This document shows positions 48,496 to 56,300 of a stretch of DNA of 64,000 bases, piece after piece. The position numbers and the translations under genes are program-made. Below the pieces are notes generated by a model. The model was not told the origin of the DNA and made no database searches. It saw nothing but the letters and a program-made list of their open reading frames with translations. The stretch's first letter is position 1. Each line of letters begins with the position of its first letter. This stretch comes from Geothrix sp. (GTDB lineage Bacteria; Acidobacteriota; Holophagae; Holophagales; Holophagaceae): assembly GCF_030219325.1 (NCBI RefSeq), contig NZ_CP126625.1, positions 2,096,857 to 2,160,856 of the forward strand, read 5' to 3'.

Positions 48496-49938
48496 CTATT
48501 CCCCCGTGGGGACAGGTTCGCCTTCTTCGGCTGAAGCGCTCCCGACCGGGACCAGGAGCTCATGCAACAGCCCCGAGGCCTCCTCCACCCGTGTTTCGGG
48601 AACGAGGAGATCCACGGGCACCATGGGGCCGAAGAACTGGAGCAGCGACCGGTGGTGCAGCCCCCTGGCAAAGGCCGGAATGCCCGCCTCCTGAAGGGTC
48701 TCCAGCGCGGGTCCCAGCGCGTGGACCCGGTGGAGGGGCCAGGCGGACGCGAGGGCGCCGTGCTGGATCCGGAAGCCCCACTCCCGGACCAGGTCCGTGG
48801 CGATGGCCATGAGCAGCACCAGGCTCACCAGGTCCATGGGATCCCTTTCCCTCAGCAGGAGGCCACGAAGCGCCAGGAGACCGATGAGGAAGCCCGCGGA
48901 CTGCACCATGGAACGGGCCACGGCGCGCCAGGCCTCGCGCAGGTGCGCCTCCTCCTGGCCGGCGTGGCGCCGGTTCCAGGCATCTGCCACATGGCCAGGC
49001 CAGTTGAACAGCAGGGTGAACAGGGGAACACTCACCAGGAGCGCGACCCCCAGGAAGACGGTGTCGTTCAACCGACCCGCCAGGACCGCGAAGGGATCGC
49101 GGACCTGGGGCATGGAAAAGGCCCTGAACCCCAGCCTGAGGGCCGTGAGCAGGGTCAGGGCGAGCAAGGGCAGGAAGTAGGGTTGGAGCCCACAGGCGGG
49201 GAAGGGAAGATCCATGCGGCGGGCGGGCCGGCCCGTTCCCCCGGCCTCGCGGCGGAACGCCAGCGACAGGAGCACCACCAGCAGGGTCAGCACCATCAGC
49301 CGCGTGGGGGTGCCCCGGAAGAAGAGGTGGTTCTTCACGGCGGCCCGCTGCGCCTCGCTGGCCAGAAGTCCCAGCAGCACGACGGAAAAGCCGCTGCCCA
49401 GGCCGTGGCGGTCGATCACGCGCATCAGGGCGAGGAGGATCCAGACCCCGGCCATGAGGGCCATCCAGGTGGCGAGGAGGGTGAGGGTGTCGTGTCCGAT
49501 GAAACGGTTCGCCTTCATGAGCTGCACGAGGCTGAAGGACTGGAGGGCCGCCATCCCCAGGCCCACGAGGAGGGCAGCCGTCCGGAGGCGCGCTCGCCCC
49601 CCGGGTCCGTTCAGCCGCCATTCCCGCCAGGCGGGCACGACCAGGGCCGCCAGCTCGACGAGGAGGAAACCCGAGACCACGGGGCCCAGCCCCAGCCTGA
49701 GCAGCGGGAAATGCCCCCGGATTTCGTGGGAGACCCCCAACAGCACGGAGTTCATGTCGCGGTTCACCATGGGCAGGTCCAGCCAACCCAGCAGCAGGAT
49801 GGCACCCATCGCCCCCAGGCTAATGAAGAGCGGCCGCCAGGGAAGGGCCAGACGGGATCCCGCATCCGGACTCAACGTCCCTGCGGCCTCCAGAGCAGGA
49901 TCCAGCGCGCCCTCGCCATCGGGGTGGTTCCTATCCAT
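48496..49938 (-). CDS. Divergent SecY-like multipass membrane protein
   Basis: A 480-aa protein with about ten transmembrane helices. The first third resembles SecY: RPLFISLGAMGAILLLGWLDLP (TM1), LGLGPVVSGFLLVELAALVVP (TM2), a GGRARLRTAALLVGLGMAALQS loop/helix, later HGLGSGFSVVLLGLLASEA like the TM4 glycine motif and LPFPACGLQPYFLPLLALTLL like TM7. Charged loops needed for ribosome/SecA contact look reduced. The last 70 residues (LQEAGIPAFARGL, VPVDLLVPETRVEEASGLL) resemble a DUF2007-type domain. GGAGG precedes the ATG at 49938. It closes the macroglobulin operon. Confidence 0.6.
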   Translation of the reverse strand: MDRNHPDGEGALDPALEAAGTLSPDAGSRLALPWRPLFISLGAMGAILLLGWLDLPMVNRDMNSVLLGVSHEIRGHFPLLRLGLGPVVSGFLLVELAALVVPAWREWRLNGPGGRARLRTAALLVGLGMAALQSFSLVQLMKANRFIGHDTLTLLATWMALMAGVWILLALMRVIDRHGLGSGFSVVLLGLLASEAQRAAVKNHLFFRGTPTRLMVLTLLVVLLSLAFRREAGGTGRPARRMDLPFPACGLQPYFLPLLALTLLTALRLGFRAFSMPQVRDPFAVLAGRLNDTVFLGVALLVSVPLFTLLFNWPGHVADAWNRRHAGQEEAHLREAWRAVARSMVQSAGFLIGLLALRGLLLRERDPMDLVSLVLLMAIATDLVREWGFRIQHGALASAWPLHRVHALGPALETLQEAGIPAFARGLHHRSLLQFFGPMVPVDLLVPETRVEEASGLLHELLVPVGSASAEEGEPVPTGE

Positions 49939-49948
49939 GCGTTCCTCC

Positions 49949-50215
49949 TCATTGGGGATCCATCGTTCCAGCCATCGATCTCGCAAGCTGGAGCTTCCCG
50001 GCCCTCGACATGCGCTTGACCGCCCGCTCCCGACGCAGGGCCTCCGCCTTGGTGCCGCAGGCCTCCCGGTAGACCAGCTCCAGCGGCCCCCGGCCCCGCG
50101 TGTACTTGGCGCCCTTTCCGGCCTGGTGCTGGGCCAGCCGCGCCGCCACGTCCAGGGCAATGCCGCAGTAGAGCGTGCCATCGCCGCACTGGAGCAGGTA
50201 CACCGACCAGGTCAC
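49949..50215 (-). CDS. GIY-YIG nuclease superfamily protein
   Basis: An 88-aa single GIY-YIG domain of the YhbQ/UPF0213 type. It begins WSVYLLQCGDGTLYCGIALD (the GIY...YIG pair as VYL and YCG), then the conserved Arg in AARLAQHQAGKGAKYTRGRGPLELVY and Glu in ALRRERAVKR. Function of these stand-alone proteins is uncertain. The GTG start overlaps the preceding stop (GTGA), which puts it in the same operon as the SpoIID-like gene, although its role there is unclear. Confidence 0.9.
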   Translation of the reverse strand: MTWSVYLLQCGDGTLYCGIALDVAARLAQHQAGKGAKYTRGRGPLELVYREACGTKAEALRRERAVKRMSRAGKLQLARSMAGTMDPQ

Positions 50216-51678
50216 GGCAGGCGCCAGGACACGGGAAAGGCCTCGGCCAGGATCTGCTCGGCGGTGGCACCCTGCCCGGCCCGGAAGCGGGCCGTGGCCA
50301 GGCAGAGACCCACGTTGTGGCCCCAGCCGCGGCCCCGCAGGCGCAGCGAACCGTCCGGCTGGATGTCGCCTTCGCAGGCGTTGCTGGGCCAGGCAGTCCA
50401 GCCGAAGCGCCGGCCCGCGGCGAGGCGCAGGTCCTCCACGGCATAGGGTCCCGACTCTCCCAGCCGGAGCCCCTGCTGGCCCGGTCTCAGACCCGGCCGC
50501 AGGTCGCGCTTCAGCGCGGCGACCTGCGCGGCGCTGAGGGTGCGTTCCCAGGTGGCCCAGCGATCCTCGGGTACCACGGAGGCCCCGCCTGTCTCCGCCG
50601 GTCCCTCGCCCCAGACCCCCCGGGGGCTGAGGGCGTGACCGCCGGCCGAGCCCGTGAAGAAGGCCCAGCGCGCGTCCAGGTTCAGCTCCGGCGAAACCGC
50701 CACGGCCCCCGCCGTGTCCGCCGAGGCCGCGCCCCGCACCACGGCGCAGTGCGTGAGCGGACAGAGCGCGCCCCCCTCATGCTGCCGCGGATGGCCCTCC
50801 AGCCAGCGACCCAGCACGGCGGCCAGGGCGCGACGGGCCTCGAAGGGCGCATCGGCGCCCAGCTCGCCCTCGGTGGCGGCCGCGATCCAGGCGGCCCGCG
50901 AGGCGGTCCAGACGAGGCGCCAGCCCCGGGTCTCGGCGCTGATCCGCACGAGGCCGCGGAGGTCGCGCACGGGAAAAGCCTGCGGGAAACGGACGCGCCC
51001 CCGGAAGCGCCAGGTCCTCCCGATGCGGTGCGGCAGCCGCTGGCCGTTCACCACCAGCGGGCCCCGCAGGCGCTCGGGGGGCCAGACCACGGTGACGGAG
51101 TCGGCCGCCGTCAGGGCCTCCTTCACCCAGGCCTCGGGCTCCGGCGTCCGCCCCGGCGGCGCAGGCAGGGGCTCACGCCGCAGCCAGGCGCGGAGCCAGC
51201 GGTACGACCAGGCCTGCTCCCGCGTGGTGCCACCGGCCAGGGCGCGGTCCAGGCGGGCCTGCAGCGCGGCCGCGGGCGCCGATGGCCACGCCTTCGGCAG
51301 GCGGCGGTGGGATTCGGCCCAGAGGCAGCGGGCCTCCTCCTCCCAGCGGTGCAGGTCCCGACCGGTCAGGCGCCGGTGGGTCAGCTCGTGGCGCAGGATG
51401 GCGCCGAGGTCGCGCCGCTTCAGCTGCTCCCAGGGGCGCAGGTGCAGGACCTCCCCCACCCACTGGCCGCTGCGCCCTGGGGGTGCGCCGGTGGCCCGTT
51501 CGAAGGCGATGGCCTCGGCATGCAGCCGGACCCGCCAGGGACCGGCGGGCCAGGGACCCTGGGCGGCGGTGGCCGCCAGGGCCGCCCGGAGGGCCTCCTC
51601 GATGGGCGCCTGGGCGCCGGGATCCCCCTCGAAGGTCGGCGGCGTGAAGGGCGGTGCAGGCGCGACCAGAATCATCAT
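50212..51678 (-). CDS. Metallopeptidase-like plus SpoIID domain protein
   Basis: About 488 aa with two parts. Residues 40-130 contain a gluzincin-type motif HELTH at 97-101 in LGAILRHELTHRRL, followed by WEEEARCLWAE, as in peptidase MA-like proteins. Residues about 280-488 resemble SpoIID/LytB: EARRALAAVLGRW, CPLTHCAVVRG, and the end GRGWGHNVGLCLATARFRAG followed by AEQILAEAF. SpoIID cleaves or activates cleavage of peptidoglycan glycan. No clear signal peptide is visible. It begins at 51678 overlapping the previous stop (ATGA). In the E. coli yfa operon the matching place is held by DUF2300 protein YfaQ, which may correspond to this and the previous gene. Confidence 0.75.
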   Translation of the reverse strand: MMILVAPAPPFTPPTFEGDPGAQAPIEEALRAALAATAAQGPWPAGPWRVRLHAEAIAFERATGAPPGRSGQWVGEVLHLRPWEQLKRRDLGAILRHELTHRRLTGRDLHRWEEEARCLWAESHRRLPKAWPSAPAAALQARLDRALAGGTTREQAWSYRWLRAWLRREPLPAPPGRTPEPEAWVKEALTAADSVTVVWPPERLRGPLVVNGQRLPHRIGRTWRFRGRVRFPQAFPVRDLRGLVRISAETRGWRLVWTASRAAWIAAATEGELGADAPFEARRALAAVLGRWLEGHPRQHEGGALCPLTHCAVVRGAASADTAGAVAVSPELNLDARWAFFTGSAGGHALSPRGVWGEGPAETGGASVVPEDRWATWERTLSAAQVAALKRDLRPGLRPGQQGLRLGESGPYAVEDLRLAAGRRFGWTAWPSNACEGDIQPDGSLRLRGRGWGHNVGLCLATARFRAGQGATAEQILAEAFPVSWRLP

Positions 51679-52484
51679 CTGGTTTTCAGTCCCAGGATCT
51701 CCCGGATGCGGGCCAGGCCTTCCGCCTTCCCCCGCCCCCGGGGCAGGTGCAAGACCACCAGGGCCGATCCGCGGCCCCCCGCCACCCAGGCGCTGGTGGC
51801 CGCGGGTTCCCCGGGCACGGGGGCGGTGCCGGTCTTGAACCACCAGTCCTCCTTGCCGAACAGCGCCTGGAACTCCACCCAGGTGCCCGCCAGGAAGCGT
51901 TTCCCGAAAGACACCACCTCGGACTGCTCCGGTTCCATCAGCCAGCGCAGGAAGCCCTCGGCGCTGGTGCGCAGCAGGTCCCCATCCCCGACCCAGGCCG
52001 CCGTCAGGGGCGGCAGCGTCTCGCCGGGCGGCAGCCGGCGGCCCAGGAAGGGCGCGAAGACCTCCTCCATCCGCACCCTCGCCGCGGCCTCGCCGTAGTC
52101 GGCCCTCCAGTGCGCCTGCGCGTCCTGGATCCAGAAGAGGAAGGCCAGGTTGCAGCTCTCCTGCAGCGCCTTGCCCAGATCCACCCGGCCGTGCCCCTCG
52201 CGGTTCCAGCAGACGAAGGGCCCGGCGGCGCCCGTGCACTTGAACCGCACGTTCCGGCTGGCCCAGTCGGCCCCCTCCATGCGCAGCCACACCAGCTTGG
52301 CCAGGCTGCCCATGGGGGCCTCCTTCTTCGCCTCGCCGTAGCTCCGCACCTCGCCGTCCCCGAGCGTGATGGCAAAGCCCTCACCCGGCTTCAGAGCGGG
52401 CTCCTTCAGCGGAGCGGGCGCTGACTGGGCGCACAGCAGCAGGGTGCCGAGGAATACCGGCAGCAGCACTCTAAGGTTCCACAT
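51675..52484 (-). CDS. Penicillin-binding-protein-like transpeptidase homologue
   Basis: A 269-aa exported protein (signal to about residue 20). It has the three motifs of serine acyltransferases: SLAK at 60-63, SCN at 110-112 in the typical context GHGRVDLGKALQESCN, and KTGT at 217-220. That spacing is short for a PBP but matches the class D beta-lactamase/PBP fold. It could be a peptidoglycan-peptide-binding or hydrolysing protein. It is placed just after DUF2135 in the macroglobulin operon, and bacterial macroglobulins are known to pair with PBPs (YfhM with PBP1C). The start is the ATG at 52484. Confidence 0.75.
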   Translation of the reverse strand: MWNLRVLLPVFLGTLLLCAQSAPAPLKEPALKPGEGFAITLGDGEVRSYGEAKKEAPMGSLAKLVWLRMEGADWASRNVRFKCTGAAGPFVCWNREGHGRVDLGKALQESCNLAFLFWIQDAQAHWRADYGEAAARVRMEEVFAPFLGRRLPPGETLPPLTAAWVGDGDLLRTSAEGFLRWLMEPEQSEVVSFGKRFLAGTWVEFQALFGKEDWWFKTGTAPVPGEPAATSAWVAGGRGSALVVLHLPRGRGKAEGLARIREILGLKTR

Positions 52485-53334
52485 CAAAGGTCCCCATGGT
52501 CACCGGCCCGGCCCCGGGGAGGATGAGGCGCTCCCAGGTCCAGCGGCGCTCCTGGTCGGTGCCGCCATCCAGCACGGCCTCCACCTTGATGCGGGCGGGC
52601 TTGCCGCCCCGCCAGCCGCCCATCCACTTCAGCGTGTAGGTGCCGGGCGGCGGGGTGTCGTGGGTGTATTCGCCGGACCAGCGCAGCATGCCGCCGGAGG
52701 CCGTGCGGCGGCCGCCCTCGGCCACGGCGCCATCGGGCTCCAGCACCTGGAGGCTGCCGCCGGTGTATTCGTCGTTGGCGTGGATGGACACCACCCGCAG
52801 GCGGGTCCGCGCCGTGGACACCCACCAGCTGCGCACCACCCGGAGGCCCGAGTCGGGTTCCAGGATCTCCAGGCGGTTCTCGCCATTCTGGGCCGTCAGG
52901 TCGGTGTTCAGGGTGTGCCCCACGCGGACGGACCAGCTGAGCGTCGCGCCGTTGAACCACACCTTCAGCGTGCGCGCCCGCCAGGCCTGGCGGGCGGTCT
53001 CGGCCTCCCGCTCCAGCCGCGCCTGCCGCAGCTGCTCGGCGGTGCGGGTGTCCTCCCCGCCGGGATCGTAGCCGCCCTCGTCCTCGTAATCGTCGTAATA
53101 GCGTCGCCCGGGCTCATCCTTCGGGGGGTTCGGGTCCTTCGGATCCACCAGCTTGAGCCGCAGGTTCACGGTGCGGTCGCTGGACCAGCCGCCGAGATCC
53201 GGCGCGACCTCCAGGCGCCAGAGCTTGAGGTCCGGTGCGTAGGACGCCACCACGGGCGGCTTGAGCTTGGCGGCCTTCTGCGCCATCAGGCCCGGGGCGG
53301 CGAAGAGCAGGGCCAGCATCAGCAGCGGTCTCAT
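52471..53334 (-). CDS. DUF2135 (YfaP-like) secreted protein
   Basis: A 287-aa exported protein with a signal peptide (MRPLLMLALLFAAPGLMA). The middle is charged and Asp/Glu/Arg-rich (RRYYDDYEDEGGYDPGGED), and the last 150 residues show the beta-rich pattern of DUF2135 (LSWSVRVGHTLNTDL, RLRVVSIHANDEYTGGSLQVLEPDG, GTYTLKWMGGW). E. coli YfaP sits next to the macroglobulin YfaS in the same way. The start is the ATG at 53334, overlapping the macroglobulin stop (ATGA); the frame is open further upstream but is shadow there. Function unknown. Confidence 0.8.
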   Translation of the reverse strand: MRPLLMLALLFAAPGLMAQKAAKLKPPVVASYAPDLKLWRLEVAPDLGGWSSDRTVNLRLKLVDPKDPNPPKDEPGRRYYDDYEDEGGYDPGGEDTRTAEQLRQARLEREAETARQAWRARTLKVWFNGATLSWSVRVGHTLNTDLTAQNGENRLEILEPDSGLRVVRSWWVSTARTRLRVVSIHANDEYTGGSLQVLEPDGAVAEGGRRTASGGMLRWSGEYTHDTPPPGTYTLKWMGGWRGGKPARIKVEAVLDGGTDQERRWTWERLILPGAGPVTMGTFDVEP

Positions 53335-56300
53335 CGCGCACCTCCGTCCTGCACCTTGAGGTCGAGGCCATCGCAGGTGGCCCACTGCCCCTCGTTCGAC
53401 ATGAGGCTCAGCTTGGCCGGCCGCAGGCGGTAGCTGCCCGCCATGCCGGCCCGCAGGTGGATGCGCACCGTGTGCGTATTCCAGCTCCAGGCCCGGTGGA
53501 ACAGGAAGGTCACCTTGTCCGGGTGCACCTCGATGCGGGGCTTCGTCCAGACATCAGATGAACCTTCCTCCGTGAAGGCCTTGCCCTCCAGCACGAAACC
53601 TTCCAGCTTCACCGTGGGGTTGAGGCCGCCGGGGATGGGCACCTCCAGCATCACGTAGTCGGCGTCGCGGTCCGTGCGGAACTGCACCTGCATCCAGGCC
53701 TCCTCGCCGGCCTTCATGATTCCGGTCCAGGGCTCGCGGACCCAGCCCTGGCGGGCATTCCCGGTCTGCTGCGGCGTCTTCAGCCGCCAGAGGTTCCGCG
53801 TCACGGCCAGGCGCAGGGCGGAGGAAGCCTCGCCCTTCGGCACGCCCGCGGCGCTGCCCGGCACCTGGTAGGCGTAGGTCCACACCAGCAGGCCCCTGCC
53901 GCTGGCGGTGACGGTCACCGGCTTCGGCTCGGCCATGACGTAGCTGCCGGGCCGCGGCTCCCGGGCGTTCCAGCGCCGTGACTCGGGGCGCTCCTTGAAC
54001 TCGAAGGAGGGGCCGCCCTGCACCGCCGCCTGGATGGCCAGGGGGCCGAAGTCCAGCTTCCGGGTCTTCATGAGGTAGGGCAGCAGGTCCACGATCTGGC
54101 CCGTGCTCCAGGTGGAATACCAGCCGTAGCCGCGGTACTCCGAGGCCAGGAAGGTCTCACCCTGGCGGATCAGGGGCGACTGGGGTCGCGCCAGGCAGAG
54201 GGCCTTGAGGGCCATCACGGTCGGGACGATGTCCCCCGAGTTGTAGCTCCACCAGGTCTCGCGGCGCCCCTCCCAGCGGGCCAGGCCGCCCTTCAGCACG
54301 GCCCGTTGCTCCAGGCGCTCGGCCAGGGCCGCGGCCTTGGGATGCTTCGCCGCAGCGGCGGCCAGGGCGACCATGGCGTGGACGTGGGTGCCGGCCCACT
54401 TCCCGGCCAGCACCTTGTCGGCGGAGCTGTCGATGAGCCCGGCGATGGGCTCCCCGGTCTGGGCCAGGGCCATGAGCAGGAAGGCGGCATCGCCTTCGGG
54501 GTCGGGGCTCTTGGAGCCGGCCACCCGGCCGCCCTGGTCCGCCTGCCGCGCCACCTGCTGGAAGAGGCTCAGCGCCGCCATGCGGCCCCGGCGGTAGACG
54601 CCTTCGTCCACGGCGTAGCCCAGGCGCTTCATGGTGGCGAAGCTCTGGATGGCGTAGCCCGTGGTGTGGGGGTTGGCCTCCATGCCGAAGTCATTGGGCG
54701 CGTACCAGCCCCAGCCGCCGTTGGGCTGCTGGTAGCCGTAGACCTTGAACACGCCGTCGCGGATGTTGCGGTCCAGGTCCGTGAGCTGCTTCCAGTCCAG
54801 GTTGGGCATGGCGCCCTGCTTCACCAGGTCCGCCACCAGCAGGTTGGGCACGAAGCTGGACAGGGTCTGCTCCACGCAGCCGTACGGGTAGCCGATGAGG
54901 TAGGGCAGCGAAGGCCCCGCCAGGTGCTCCAGATTCCCGACAGGCGTGAGCACCAGCATGGCGTCCCCCTTGGCGGAGGGCGGCGCGGGCAGGGTGAAGG
55001 TCTGGGCGCCCCCATCCAGCACCACCGAGCCCGACATGGAGGCGGGCACCAGCTGGTCCTGCACGGTGACGCGCTGGCGCTCGGCATCCTTGAGGCCACC
55101 GCCTTCCACGCGGGCCGTGACGGTCAGGGGCCCCGTCTTGTCCGAGAACAGCGGCAGGGCGAAGCGGTACTCGCCCTGATCCTGGAGGCTGAAGGTGCCC
55201 TCGGGCGTGCCGGCGAAGCGGCCGTTCTGGACTTCCAGCCTGATCTTCCCGTTAATGGGCTGACCGGAGAGGTTGCGCACCAGGGCGATGGCCCGGGCCT
55301 CCTCGCCCACGCTCAGCGTGCGCGGCAGGGTGAGCGCCACCTGCAGGGGCTTCGAGGACGGCTTGGAGCTGCGCCCCACGCCCACCTTGGTATCGCTGGT
55401 GATGGCCGTGGCCGTGGCGCGCCAGGCCGTGAGGTTGTCCGGCAGCACCAGGTCCACGCTGGCCCTGCCATCGCGGCCCGCGGCCACGAAGGGGGTCCAG
55501 TGGGCCGTGTCCTTGAAGTTCTGGCGCACCTTGTCGTCGTCATCGGCCTTGAAGTCGCCGCGCTTGGTCTGCTTGAGGCTCCACACGGGACGCTGGCGGC
55601 GCAGCAGGTCGTGGAAGCTCCAGTCCGTCGATCCCGAGCGCAGCACGCCGTGGCGGCGCGTGGGGTGGAAGAAGCGCACGGGATCGGGGTGCAGCTCCTG
55701 GCTCAGGGCGTAGATGGCCTCGTCCACCACGCCCACGCTGAGGTCGGCGGCCGTTGGCTTTCCGGCGGCATCCGTGACCGCCACGGAGACCTTCATGGGC
55801 TGGCCGGGCTGGTAGCGCTCCTTGTCCGTGGTGACGGCCACCGAAAGCCGCCGGTCCCGCTTGGGCACGCGGATGGGCACCTCCACCAGCTGGCGGCGGC
55901 CCTCGGCCACGATCTCGAAGACGGCCCAGACATTGGGCTGCATGGCGGCGGTGATGGGGATGTCCACCAGCGCCGTGGTGCCCGGCACCGCGCGGCTCTG
56001 GCGCTGGCCCAGGCCCTCGTGCTCGATGGCCCAGTGCAGGGTGAGCTTGGGGCGGGGCAGCTGCACGAGCACACGGGCCACGTCGCCGGGCTGGTACTCG
56101 GGCTTGTCGGCGGCGGCGCGGAGATCCGGCACCGCGGGCAGCGGCGTGCCTTCCGCGGCCACGGTGATCTGGCGCTGGGCCACCACGGGGCGACCCTTGG
56201 AATCCTTCGCCTCGGCCACCAGCAGGAAGGCGCCGCCCTCGGGGATGCTCAGCATGGCCTGGGGGCCCTGGGCCGAGGCCACGGTCTCGCCGGGCTTCAG

